Assembly: GCA_029260015.1 (NCBI GenBank)
Contig: JAJDEB010000036.1
Span: 558,001-622,000 of the forward strand
Direction of reading: 5' to 3'
DNA: 64,000 bases
Origin: Phycisphaerae bacterium
Lineage (GTDB): Bacteria; Planctomycetota; Phycisphaerae; UBA1845
Each line of letters begins with the position of its first letter. Within the stretch, counting starts at the first letter, position 1. The notes beneath the pieces are model-generated. The model saw only the letters and a program-made list of their open reading frames with translations, was not told where the DNA came from and searched no databases. This document shows positions 35,770 to 44,335 of this stretch, piece by piece. The translations under genes and the position numbers were made by a program.

Positions 35770-36420
35770 CTACCGCATGATCCACTCGCGAAGGCGGCGG
35801 ATCGGGGTCGAGGAGGCTCGGGTGACTTCATCACCGGGAACGTCATAAGAGATGGCCAGCGTCTTGCGAAGGGGGAAAAAACGGAGATTGTCGGAAGATT
35901 CCGGCTTCTTGGGGTCAAACATGGGGTTCGTGGCTTTGGCGTACTCACCCGAAAGTCCGGCGAAATAGACTGTCACCGAATCGGCAGCCGGGTCAAAATT
36001 CTTGAAGACCGCCACCGAAGTCCGGGAATGGTCCTCGCCTTGAAGCAGCTTGCCGTGGACGCGGATTGGGTCCCTGAAAAATGGATACAGCTTGCTGTAC
36101 CGATTCTTGAGGACATCGTACACGCTTGGGCTGACCTCTTCTCCGGCAGGAATTACTTCCAAAGTAGACGTCACCAGATCGAACGTGGGATAGAAGTCGA
36201 TATCCTCGCCCGTGTTATTGGTGACGGTGTAGAGCATGTACCAAAATGCCGTCGGATGGCTGTCGCCCGGGAGCGTCACGCCGATCCGCTGGATATCGTG
36301 GAAGTCAATATCGAGTTGCCAGTTGCGGGCAATCTTGCTGGCTTCGGGGGCGGCTGACAATGGCAGCACGCAAGCCAACGAACAAGCTAAACAGACCAAT
36401 TTTGCGAATCGGATGTTCAT
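35770..36420 (-). CDS. Exported protein of unknown function
   Basis: 216 residues from the ATG at 36420. A signal peptide is clear (RFAKLVCLACSLACVLPLSA). The mature part begins APEASKIARNWQLDIDFHD, has WYMLYTVTNNTGEDIDFYPT and FDLV, typical of a single beta-sandwich domain, and ends basic (IRRLREWIMR). Similar proteins occur in planctomycetes as exported hypotheticals. No catalytic motif seen. It stands alone. Confidence 0.72.
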   Translation of the reverse strand: MNIRFAKLVCLACSLACVLPLSAAPEASKIARNWQLDIDFHDIQRIGVTLPGDSHPTAFWYMLYTVTNNTGEDIDFYPTFDLVTSTLEVIPAGEEVSPSVYDVLKNRYSKLYPFFRDPIRVHGKLLQGEDHSRTSVAVFKNFDPAADSVTVYFAGLSGEYAKATNPMFDPKKPESSDNLRFFPLRKTLAISYDVPGDEVTRASSTPIRRLREWIMR

Positions 36421-36806
36421 GGCCAATAAGTCTACTCAGCCCCCGGGACCTGTCAACGAAATCACCGGTCGGACGCCCGTTCAAGCGGTAGTGCGAATTA
36501 TTCATTCGCGCAACGATTGCTTCCTAGGATTGCGGCCTGGAATCGACGCCTGGCGATTTCCTGCCCATGTGCGAAATACGTCAAGAAGGACCAATCCCCC
36601 CGCCATCCCCCGATACATTGGGACGTGCATTCAAAAATCTGAGTTTGCGATTCTGACATTGGGTGCCACCCGCTGGCATTTTATCGCACCGACATGAAAA
36701 GCGGAAAGGTCAGAGCCGACTCCACCACAATAGACCCCACAGATGGGCGTTGTGAATGTTGGTGATCGTCACCGCATCGCACGAGGGGAAAACGAGGAGA
36801 GTCAAC
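36421..36806. other. Divergent intergenic region
   Basis: About 385 bp between the exported protein and the PilZ gene, which diverge. No RNA gene or repeat recognised. GAGGAG at 36794 is the PilZ ribosome site. Confidence 0.5.
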
Positions 36807-37196
36807 ATGTTCTGTGCATCACGCAATCTGGCAACATCAACCGTCGTTCAGGACTGGGTCAACGACGCACGCAGCCATGGCACCACCGATAACTACAAAG
36901 GCAAGCGTGCGTTTGAACGAACGACTTGGAGCGCATCACTGGCTGTCCGAATCCTCAACGGTCCTGACAAGGGTTCGGTCATCATGGTCAAAGCCCGCGA
37001 CATTTCATCTGGCGGAGTTGGCTTTATTTCACGTCAGAAGATCGATCATCACACGCGACTTGAAATCTGCGCCGGTAACAACGCCCGCAGCGTTATCGGG
37101 CGCGTCGTTCACACCACGAACACGCTTGGTGGACAAATCGTTGGCGTCGAATTTGAAACCAGCGCTCCGATCACGCCCCGCCGCCTGGCTGGGTAA
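36807..37196 (+). CDS. PilZ domain protein
   Basis: 129 residues from the ATG at 36807, which has GAGGAG 7 nt upstream; a longer frame to 36756 is not needed. The PilZ c-di-GMP-binding residues are visible: R-A-F-E-R (RxxxR) at about residues 35-39 in GKRAFERTTW, and the D-x-S-x-x-G motif in KARDISSGGVGF. The remainder is a beta-barrel domain ending VVGVEFETSAPITPRRLAG-like. No other domain or membrane segment. It should bind cyclic di-GMP; partners unknown and no diguanylate cyclase is nearby. Confidence 0.85.
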   Translation: MFCASRNLATSTVVQDWVNDARSHGTTDNYKGKRAFERTTWSASLAVRILNGPDKGSVIMVKARDISSGGVGFISRQKIDHHTRLEICAGNNARSVIGRVVHTTNTLGGQIVGVEFETSAPITPRRLAG

Positions 37197-37907
37197 GTCG
37201 GTTGGCAACGTTTTTGGAAGCATCGCTCCTTCGCCCTTGATTCCTGCGCTCGTGGAAGTCCCGCCGGTTTCGCATTTCTGAGTCTCGAACATCAATCGAC
37301 AACAGACAACAAAGGGTGGCCCAAGTCTTCAGACTTGGGGTCTCGATTTCCGCCCATCGTGAATCAGCTCTTATTGCTGCGGCATTAACGCGCGCGAAAC
37401 GCATTCACCAGGATCAAAGATCCTGAGCTACCCGAATTGCATACCTCACGCGGTAACAACCTTGAGGCGCACCACAAAATCCCCTGAGCTTATGAGACGC
37501 TGGCTGTGTACCGCTTGAAAAAAACTTTGCGAACGCGCAACGTCCGACGGATGAGCGCTGACAACAATCGGCGCATCCAATTCAATCGGATGAAGAACGA
37601 ATGGAACGCCCCATAAGCTTGCTGAACCGCGCTAAACACCCCGAGGACGGGGAAACATCTATAACCGCCCATGGTTCAAACATCGCGATGGAGTTATGGG
37701 CCAAACGGTGCAATTCGTTCCCCCACATTTATCGTGTTCGTCCATACTTTACGCACCTCGAAACTCTACGCCCTACATCTTGCATGTTGCGAACACGCAA
37801 TCGTAGTTTTCGACTGAGTTGGTAGATCGCCCGGCGAACCGTTGGCAGATGTCGGATGCATCGGCGACGGAGCGCGGGGCGAAGAGGCGGTGGGGAGGAA
37901 AGACGAG
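37197..37907. other. Long intergenic region with GTAG-type palindromes
   Basis: About 710 bp without a supported gene. It holds two different palindromes (37320-37339 and 37408-37431). The remaining sequence is AT-richer and should include the promoter of the TadG-like gene. Small frames (37490-37672, 37601-37825) look non-coding. Confidence 0.5.
37320..37431. repeat. Two REP-like palindromes upstream of the TadG-like gene
   Basis: CCCAAGTC-TTCA-GACTTGGG at 37320-37339, and CAGGATC-AAA-GATCCTG at 37409-37425 followed by AGCTAC. Read on the minus strand the second is GTAG-CTCAGGATC-TTT-GATCCTG, so it also carries the GTAG flank. Their stems differ from the other families. Confidence 0.6.
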
Positions 37908-39761
37908 ATGCAGAAAAACATGAACGGATTCAAGTCAATATATCGACGCCGAGGAGCGGTGGCGGTTCAGGTCGCGGTGTCGATGTCGGCCATCGTGGGC
38001 TTCGCTGCACTGACGATCGATGTTGGTGTGATATACAACGCCAAGACCGATCTTCAACGGACCGCAGACGCAGCCGCCCTGGCTGCTTCGTCGAAGTTAG
38101 CTTCCTTTGACGAAGGCGAACCGATGACGCTCGCCCGCGCCGAAGCCAACCGCATCGTTCAGGCGAATCTGGTTCTCAATGAACAGGTGCAGTTGGCCGA
38201 CGCAGACATCGAATTCGGTCGGGCTGTGTACAACGACGAGTCTGGTTCCTACGACTTTGAACCGACTTCGGATTATCCGGACGCCGTGCGGGTCGTGATG
38301 CGAAAAACCGCCGGCAGCTCTAATGGCGCTTTGCAACTCTACTTTGCACGCATCTTCGGCAAGCAGTCCACCGATGTGGAAGCCGAAGCCGTCGCGATGA
38401 TGGTTCCGCGAGACATCGCCATCGTCGCCGATCTTTCTTCATCGCACACCGACGACAGCGAACTTAAAAACTTCAAGAATACTGACATCAACTTGTTTGA
38501 CGTTTGGGAGGCACTGCCAATCGCACGTGGCACCTGGGGTATTGGCGACGGCGTCAATCCTTATCAAATCGGAGACCCCGGCAACCCACCTCCGCCACCA
38601 GGCGCATTTCCTGGCGGTCCGGGCAACGGTGGAACCGATCCGGGTGTTCTCGGCACGGGTGAGGTGGCTGGCCCAACGTTTGGACTGATGTACTACTGGG
38701 GTGATTCAATTACGCAGAGTTACGAGCCGGCAGACGATCCATCTCTACGCTACTACAAGAAAAACAGGGACTGGTACAACAACGACCTCGAGGATTGGTA
38801 CGTCGATGCAGGGTATAGCGACAACGAAATCGACGCGCTCATGTCAAACGATTACGACGGAAACGGTGCATGGGAAGAACGCGTGGCTGTCGCTCTTGGT
38901 CTCGCACGATGGGATAGCGGCAAGGATGGCGGCCTTTGGGAATCGATTCCTGCAAATCAGCGCAAGAACGGTAATGGCAACGGTTGGGTCGGCGGTGGAG
39001 AACTAACCTGGTTGGTAGACTATCCATTTGAACAGGGTTCATGGGTCGACTACATCAGCTTTGCAGGTAAGTCCTCAAGCGGTGCAGCGCAAGCCGATTC
39101 AGATTTCCGCTACCGCTTCGGACTCAAGACGTTTACGAATTACTTGCTGGAGTCGCGTGAATCGCACGCAGAAACGTCCGATCTTGCAAACGTGCCCACA
39201 CAACCGATGCAAGCAGTCAAGGACGCTGTGACGCATATGGCCGACCTTATCGAGACGCTCGATACCGATGACCGGTTATCGCTCGAGATTTATGGCCAGA
39301 CTGCTCGGCATGAAATCGACCTGACCGACGACTATGAATCAGTCAAGAATCGTTTGAATGAGATGCAAGCCGGTCACTATGACGCGTGGACCAACATGGG
39401 TGGCGGCATCACCCGGGGCACCGAGGAATTGACCAGTGTTCGTGCCCGTCGAACGGCTCGCAAAGTGATGATCGTATTGACCGACGGAAAGGCCAATGTG
39501 GCGGCCAACGGAAACACCGGTGATTACACCAACGGTCCGATTTACGCCCGTCAAATGGCTGAAGTCGCCGCTGATCAGGGCATTCGCATCTTCGCAGTGA
39601 GCGTCGGTTCGGACTCCGACTCCTCGCTGATGGATCAGATCGCTGAAATCGGTAGAGGTGAACACTTCCACGCGGAAGGATCGATCGATGCCTACAGCGT
39701 TCAGCTGGAAAACATCTTCAAGAAACTCGGCGGTACGCGTCCGGTCGAATTGATTCGCTGA
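37908..39761 (+). CDS. TadG-like protein with von Willebrand A domain
   Basis: 617 residues from the ATG at 37908, which has GGAGG upstream. The N-terminal part YRRRGAVAVQVAVSMSAIVG then FAALTIDVGVIYNAKTDLQR is the TadE/TadG segment with one transmembrane helix and the TDLQRTADAAALAAS motif. A vWA-like domain shows the MIDAS DLSSSH at about residue 180 and, much later, TNMGGGITRG and VLTDGKANV; a long low-complexity and aromatic insert (GNPPPPPGAFPGGPGNGGTD) separates the strands. It would sit in the inner membrane facing the periplasm. No other tad/flp genes are near, so it is an orphan. Confidence 0.8.
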   Translation: MQKNMNGFKSIYRRRGAVAVQVAVSMSAIVGFAALTIDVGVIYNAKTDLQRTADAAALAASSKLASFDEGEPMTLARAEANRIVQANLVLNEQVQLADADIEFGRAVYNDESGSYDFEPTSDYPDAVRVVMRKTAGSSNGALQLYFARIFGKQSTDVEAEAVAMMVPRDIAIVADLSSSHTDDSELKNFKNTDINLFDVWEALPIARGTWGIGDGVNPYQIGDPGNPPPPPGAFPGGPGNGGTDPGVLGTGEVAGPTFGLMYYWGDSITQSYEPADDPSLRYYKKNRDWYNNDLEDWYVDAGYSDNEIDALMSNDYDGNGAWEERVAVALGLARWDSGKDGGLWESIPANQRKNGNGNGWVGGGELTWLVDYPFEQGSWVDYISFAGKSSSGAAQADSDFRYRFGLKTFTNYLLESRESHAETSDLANVPTQPMQAVKDAVTHMADLIETLDTDDRLSLEIYGQTARHEIDLTDDYESVKNRLNEMQAGHYDAWTNMGGGITRGTEELTSVRARRTARKVMIVLTDGKANVAANGNTGDYTNGPIYARQMAEVAADQGIRIFAVSVGSDSDSSLMDQIAEIGRGEHFHAEGSIDAYSVQLENIFKKLGGTRPVELIR

Positions 39762-39798
39762 TTTGAATTGGCAGATTCGCCAACATATCACCATCGCC

Positions 39799-39846
39799 CA
39801 CCCCGTAGCCTGCGAAAGCGGTTGCGGGGTGTTTTTGTTTTCAACC
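39799..39846 (+). terminator. Intrinsic terminator after the TadG-like gene
   Basis: CACCCCG...CGGGGTG stem with TTTTTGTTTT, about 35 bp past the stop codon. Confidence 0.8.
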
Positions 39847-39971
39847 GCCATCGCCAGCATTTAGCACCTGTTTTCAAACTCCCGATCGAAAAATTTCCAA
39901 TCCGGCCCAAGATACTCGCCGTTCGCTCGTAATATGGGTGAAGCTGTTGCGATTGGCTCGGAGCTTTTTGC

Positions 39972-40580
39972 ATGACCGACGACCATCGACCCGATCAGGG
40001 TGATTCAAGCCGGCAGGTTTGGATGCTTGCGGTCCTCGATCGATACGAGGGTCCACTGACGCGCTATGCGGCGCGGCTGGTGGGCAGCGTGGAAGGTGCG
40101 CGCGATGTCGTGCAGGAAACGTTTCTGCGATTCTGCTCCGACCAAAAATCTGTCAGTGACTTGGCTTCAACGAATGGCCACCTCGATGACGATCGCATCG
40201 GTCCATGGCTATTTACCGTTTGTCGCAATCGGGCACTCGATGTGCTTCGCAAGGAAAAACCGATGAAGACCATGCAAGCCAACACCCTTTCAATCGTCGC
40301 CGAGTCAGCCGCTCCCGATGTGGTGCGACAACCGTCGGCAAACCTTGAACACACCGAAGCCGTCGATCAACTGCACGCGATTGTCGCCGACCTGCCCGAC
40401 AATCAGCAGGAGGCGCTGCGACTTCGTTTTCAAAACGAGATGAGTTACCAGCAAATCAGCGAAGTGATGCAGACGAGCGTGGGCAACGTCGGATATCTGC
40501 TGCACCACGCGATCAAGACCGTCCGCAAACAACTGGCGATCAACCCGTCGGCCAAAACCAGCGGGAGGAAATCATCATGA
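39972..40580 (+). CDS. ECF-type RNA polymerase sigma factor
   Basis: 202 residues. Region 2 is visible as YAARLVGSVEGARDVVQETF then LRF, with GPWLFTVCRNRALDVLRKEK (region 2.4). Region 4 is LPDNQQEALRLRFQNEMSYQ then QISEVMQTSVGNVGYLLHHA. SD GGAG lies 11 nt before the ATG. The stop overlaps the next gene by four bases (ATGA). That gene encodes a protein with an anti-sigma-like N-terminus, so the sigma factor is probably held at the membrane until the partner senses a signal. Confidence 0.92.
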   Translation: MTDDHRPDQGDSSRQVWMLAVLDRYEGPLTRYAARLVGSVEGARDVVQETFLRFCSDQKSVSDLASTNGHLDDDRIGPWLFTVCRNRALDVLRKEKPMKTMQANTLSIVAESAAPDVVRQPSANLEHTEAVDQLHAIVADLPDNQQEALRLRFQNEMSYQQISEVMQTSVGNVGYLLHHAIKTVRKQLAINPSAKTSGRKSS

Positions 40581-42925
40581 CCAAGAAATCAAACAACAAC
40601 GCAAACGAAACGGCGATCCACGAAGACGATCCGCGCCTAACTGCATACGCGCTCGGAGAACTGTCAAAAGAGGATGCCACCGACCTTGAATCCGAACTGT
40701 CGGCCAACCCCGAGTGGCAGGAAACCATCGCTTCCGTGCAAGAAACCGCCGGCCTGCTCAAGAAAGCCTTTGCAGAGGAACCCACTGTTGGATTGACCCA
40801 AGAAGATCGTGCGGCGATCGAGATGCGCATTAATACTCACGAAATAGATATTTGCTCTAAGAAACGAATCTCTCGGGTAGCCAAGATTGTTTGGATCTCA
40901 TCCGGACTCGCAGCATGCGTGCTACTTTCCATTTCCATTTGGATGCCAAGCTTGTCTCGTGCCCGTGAGCATAGTAAGAAGGCTGCTATAGATAGTGCTA
41001 GCGGAAGCAGTCTCCGGTATTTTGCGGAAGCCGAGGTATTCTATGACGCCGCCGACGCAATTCCTCCGCGGCAAAGCAAACCTGCATTGTTTCCTGGCCC
41101 CAATAAGAGCCCGTCGAATAGAATCGCGCAATTGAAACGATTGGCTTCGCTCGGATATTCATCTGACAATCGCCGCGGCTTCGCGCAACCGCCAGATTTT
41201 ACTGCGAATGCCGGATTTGGTGGCGGAGGCGGTAATGGTGGTGGTGATACATATGGAGGGTTCAAGACCGACTCAAACCTCAGCTATGGCTATCAGGTTC
41301 CATATGGCCCTTTCAACGGAGATGAGTCCACGACCGATCCGCGAATTGAGGTTTTCGCTTATCAGAGCCCTTATGACGCCGGTCGGCTTCAGGGCGGTTG
41401 GTGGAATTTCGTTGATAGTGACGGTGACGGTATTCCGGATGCGGTTCCACAGCAGGAATCCACGACCGAGCGATACGCTCACATCCGCGAAAACCCGTTC
41501 AAGTCGGTCACGCGGGAACCGCTGTCTACCTTTTCCATCGATGTGGACACGGCTTCCTATGCCAACGTTCGTCGCATTCTCAACTCAGGTCAGCTTCCGC
41601 CGCGCGATGCTGTGCGGATCGAGGAGTTCGTCAACTATTTTTCTTACGACTATCCGCAGCCGAGCATCGACGAACCGTTTTCGATCAACGTCGATGTGGC
41701 TGACTGCCCTTGGAATCGCAATCACCGGCTGGCTCGCATCGGTTTGCAGGGTTACGAAATCCCCAACGATGAACGACCGTATAGCAACCTTGTGTTTTTG
41801 ATCGACGTATCGGGTTCGATGAGTTCGGCCAACAAGCTGCCGCTGCTTAAACAAAGCATGAAGCTGCTGGTCGATCAACTTGACGAGTACGACCGTGTGG
41901 CGATCGTGGTTTATGCTGGTGCGTCGGGATTGGTGCTTGATTCGATCACTTGCGACAACCGCGGCACCATCCTCGACGCTATTGATAATCTGCAATCGGG
42001 CGGAGGCACCAACGGAGCGGCTGGCATTGAACTGGCTTACCAGATCGCGACGGAGAACTTCATCGACGACGGCACCAACCGCGTGATCCTCGCGACCGAC
42101 GGCGACTTTAACGTCGGTGTCACTAGCGAAGACGACCTCCATCGCCTCATCGAAGAGAAAGCCAAGACGGGTGTGTTTCTTAGCGTGCTGGGTTTTGGCG
42201 GGGGTAACTATCAAGACGCCACGCTCGAACTGCTCGCCGACAAGGGCAATGGCAACTACGCCTACATCGACACGCTCCGCGAAGCCGAAAAGGTGCTCGT
42301 CGAACAGATGGGCGGAACGCTGGTGACCATCGCCAAGGACGTGAAGATTCAGGTGGAGTTCAACCCGGCGATGGCGGCTGGCTATCGATTGATCGGCTAT
42401 GAAAACCGGATGCTGGCGAAGGAAGATTTTAACGACGATACCAAGGACGCGGGCGAGATCGGCGCGGGGCACACCGTTACTGCACTTTACGAAATCATCC
42501 CTGCCGGCGAAGAACCGGAACTATCCGATGTCGATCCGCTGAAGTATCAACTCGCCAACCCGTCGCCCGAACTGGTCGACAACGATGAACTGATGACGGT
42601 CAAAGTCCGCTACAAACTGCCCGCCGAAGACACCAGCACCAAGCTCGAACACGCGGTATTCGACGAAGGCGCGACGATTGAAGCAGCGTCCGAAGACTTC
42701 CGCTTCGCAGCCGCCGTCGCATCGTTTGGCATGCTCCTGCGAAACTCAAACCACCGAGGCGACAACCACCTGGGCGAGGCTGCATTCGATCAGGTCTTCG
42801 AACTCGCCGAAAGCAAATCCGGTGATGAGCGGTCGGAAGATCGCGAAGGCTTCGTCGAACTGGTCGAGATGGCCCGAGGAATGATGCAGCCGATCGATCC
42901 GACTCACGATGTCGATGACGAGTAA
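40577..42925 (+). CDS. Anti-sigma-like / von Willebrand A / DUF3520 fusion protein
   Basis: 782 residues. The N-terminus HEDDPRLTAYALGELSKEDA then TDLESELSANPEWQ is the anti-sigma type helical segment common in planctomycete partners of ECF sigma factors. A transmembrane helix follows (VWISSGLAACVLLSISIW). Residues 130-290 are low-complexity, with GFGGGGGNGGGDTYGG. The YfbK-like part begins NPFKSVTREPLSTFSIDVDT then ASYANVRRIL, and the vWA domain has MIDAS DVSGSMS, then TNGAAGIELAY and ILATDGDFNVG. The DUF3520 C-terminus ends FRFAAAVASFGMLLRNS. Coupled to the sigma gene. The segment around MPSLSRAREHSKKA is discussed as a finding. Confidence 0.88.
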   Translation: MTKKSNNNANETAIHEDDPRLTAYALGELSKEDATDLESELSANPEWQETIASVQETAGLLKKAFAEEPTVGLTQEDRAAIEMRINTHEIDICSKKRISRVAKIVWISSGLAACVLLSISIWMPSLSRAREHSKKAAIDSASGSSLRYFAEAEVFYDAADAIPPRQSKPALFPGPNKSPSNRIAQLKRLASLGYSSDNRRGFAQPPDFTANAGFGGGGGNGGGDTYGGFKTDSNLSYGYQVPYGPFNGDESTTDPRIEVFAYQSPYDAGRLQGGWWNFVDSDGDGIPDAVPQQESTTERYAHIRENPFKSVTREPLSTFSIDVDTASYANVRRILNSGQLPPRDAVRIEEFVNYFSYDYPQPSIDEPFSINVDVADCPWNRNHRLARIGLQGYEIPNDERPYSNLVFLIDVSGSMSSANKLPLLKQSMKLLVDQLDEYDRVAIVVYAGASGLVLDSITCDNRGTILDAIDNLQSGGGTNGAAGIELAYQIATENFIDDGTNRVILATDGDFNVGVTSEDDLHRLIEEKAKTGVFLSVLGFGGGNYQDATLELLADKGNGNYAYIDTLREAEKVLVEQMGGTLVTIAKDVKIQVEFNPAMAAGYRLIGYENRMLAKEDFNDDTKDAGEIGAGHTVTALYEIIPAGEEPELSDVDPLKYQLANPSPELVDNDELMTVKVRYKLPAEDTSTKLEHAVFDEGATIEAASEDFRFAAAVASFGMLLRNSNHRGDNHLGEAAFDQVFELAESKSGDERSEDREGFVELVEMARGMMQPIDPTHDVDDE

Positions 42926-43002
42926 CGTCGCCTGCAAGTGTTCGCCGCGATCCACTTCTGCTGCATCGATTTGCTCCTCCTGCCGTACAACGATCAAATG
43001 CT

Positions 43003-43029
43003 CGGGGGCCACCGCTTGGTGAGCCCCCG
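43003..43029 (+). terminator. GC-rich hairpin after the vWA gene
   Basis: CGGGGGC-C-ACC-GCTT-GGT-GA-GCCCCCG, about 80 bp past the stop. There is no T run, so this is a stem-loop only; termination is possible but not shown. Confidence 0.4.
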
Positions 43030-43081
43030 GCATGTGTTCCTGTAGAATCCTCGACCCGACCGACACTTCCGGTATACAATC

Positions 43082-43119
43082 AACCCACTTGATCTCAGGC
43101 AACCCACTTGATCTCAGGC
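43082..43119. repeat. 19-bp direct tandem repeat
   Basis: Two exact adjacent copies of AACCCACTTGATCTCAGGC, followed by AATTTCTGAGCCTGTCGAAC, which contains the common extragenic motif GAGCCTGTCGAAC (its complement is the GTTCGACAGGCTC type repeat). It lies upstream of the MoxR-locus genes. Confidence 0.85.
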
Positions 43120-43180
43120 AATTTCTGAGCCTGTCGAACAGAACGCGGTGCGTTGAGTTCCGGTTCGCGAGGAAACGTTC

Positions 43181-43495
43181 ATGGCGATTCAAAGGCGAAT
43201 GTGCGCCAATCATGATAACCGGATGGCGATTGGTGTTTGCGTCATCACCAAGGCTCCGATCTGCGCCGAATGCTCCACGCGCTACGAGGGCGTGAACTAC
43301 AGCAAGGAGGGCTTGGCGATTCTCAAGAAACGCCGGGCCAAGGCTTCGAAGGCGGGAATGAGTAGCAAAGCGGTCGGGTACATGCTGGCGGTGGTTGTCA
43401 GCCCGCTACTTGTTTACGCACATTTTTTGTTCTTTGAACATACCACGTCATTTTTCATTGATTTGCAACAATTCGAATTCGCCAACTGGTTTTAG
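43181..43495 (+). CDS. Small B-box-like zinc-binding membrane protein
   Basis: 104 residues. CANHDNRMAIGVCVITKAPI then CAEC has the C-x2-H-x8-C...C-x2-C spacing of a B-box-type zinc finger that is frequent in planctomycete membrane proteins. A membrane helix follows (AVGYMLAVVVSPLLVYAHFL). It begins the MoxR-locus gene series. The downstream gene starts 11 bp after its stop. Function unknown; a related Cys-rich segment with the same FICALCAIEHEG style occurs in the gene at 51503. Confidence 0.7.
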   Translation: MAIQRRMCANHDNRMAIGVCVITKAPICAECSTRYEGVNYSKEGLAILKKRRAKASKAGMSSKAVGYMLAVVVSPLLVYAHFLFFEHTTSFFIDLQQFEFANWF

Positions 43496-43505
43496 AGCGT
43501 CATAC

Positions 43506-44312
43506 ATGGGAACGGCTATCCAAGCTCATTTTGAAACGTCGCGGGCACCGGGCGCTTTGTCGTCGATGGATTCGGCGGCTGAATACCTGCGCCGAAACCT
43601 AGCCGCCCTCCTTCCTTTGTACGTTGTTGCGATGTTGCCGTTTTCCGCAATCATGATCGCAACGATCGACTTCGTCACCAGCGAGTATCGGGCGATGACG
43701 GTGTTGACCAGTTGGTTGTTGGTATTGGCGACCTTGTGGCGCTGGGCGTGGTTGGCATTTCTTCAGCGGCGCGTGCAAACGGATATTCGCGGTGGCGAGC
43801 CCCATCGGATTCGAGGCCGCCTGCATTCGATTCTGTTTGTTCGACTCGTTGCGAGTGTCTGTGCAACGTGGGGTTCGTTCATCATCGCGCCGGGGTTGTA
43901 CGGATTCCTGATCGGCGGGATGACCACCCCACTTTACCTCGAACCCTCCGATCGCCCAACCGCACAGATCAAACGCGTCATCTCCTGGATCACGAGTTCA
44001 CATATGAGATTGTTAAAGATTCTCACATCGCTGGGATTCCTATACTTTATTTCACTCATATGCCTTTATGCGCTGATTCGAATCGTAGTGGGGACGCTCC
44101 TGCCGTCGTTTTTGGGTATTGATCCTTCGGACATGGGGTTCACCTTATCAAGCTGGACGGGAATACTAGTCGTCAGCTATCTTGTGGGTTTGATATTTGA
44201 CCTGTATTGGGCCGTTCTTTCGGTCATGATTTTTTATGATCTCCAATCGCGCCGCCTCGCACCCGACTTACGCGTGCGGATTCGCGGCTTGAGGAATTCG
44301 TCATCATCCTAA
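43506..44312 (+). CDS. Polytopic membrane protein of the MoxR locus
   Basis: 268 residues from the ATG at 43506; an earlier frame start at 43395 overlaps the previous gene in another frame. Five to six hydrophobic segments are visible (LLPLYVVAMLPFSAIMIATI, VLTSWLLVLATLWRWAWLAF, ATWGSFIIAPGLYGFLIGGM, ILTSLGFLYFISLICLYALI, GILVVSYLVGLIFDLYWAVL). Residues 80-115 are hydrophilic and basic. The layout resembles proteins adjoining DUF4129 and DUF58 genes in planctomycetes. Inner membrane; function unknown. Confidence 0.72.
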   Translation: MGTAIQAHFETSRAPGALSSMDSAAEYLRRNLAALLPLYVVAMLPFSAIMIATIDFVTSEYRAMTVLTSWLLVLATLWRWAWLAFLQRRVQTDIRGGEPHRIRGRLHSILFVRLVASVCATWGSFIIAPGLYGFLIGGMTTPLYLEPSDRPTAQIKRVISWITSSHMRLLKILTSLGFLYFISLICLYALIRIVVGTLLPSFLGIDPSDMGFTLSSWTGILVVSYLVGLIFDLYWAVLSVMIFYDLQSRRLAPDLRVRIRGLRNSSSS

Positions 44313-44335
44313 CGCTTCAAATATTTCTGCTTTCG

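Noticed and set aside
41585..42472. Minus-strand open frame of 295 codons antisense to the vWA/DUF3520 gene.
   Set aside because: Typical shadow of a GC-biased gene; the sense strand has full vWA and DUF3520 motifs.
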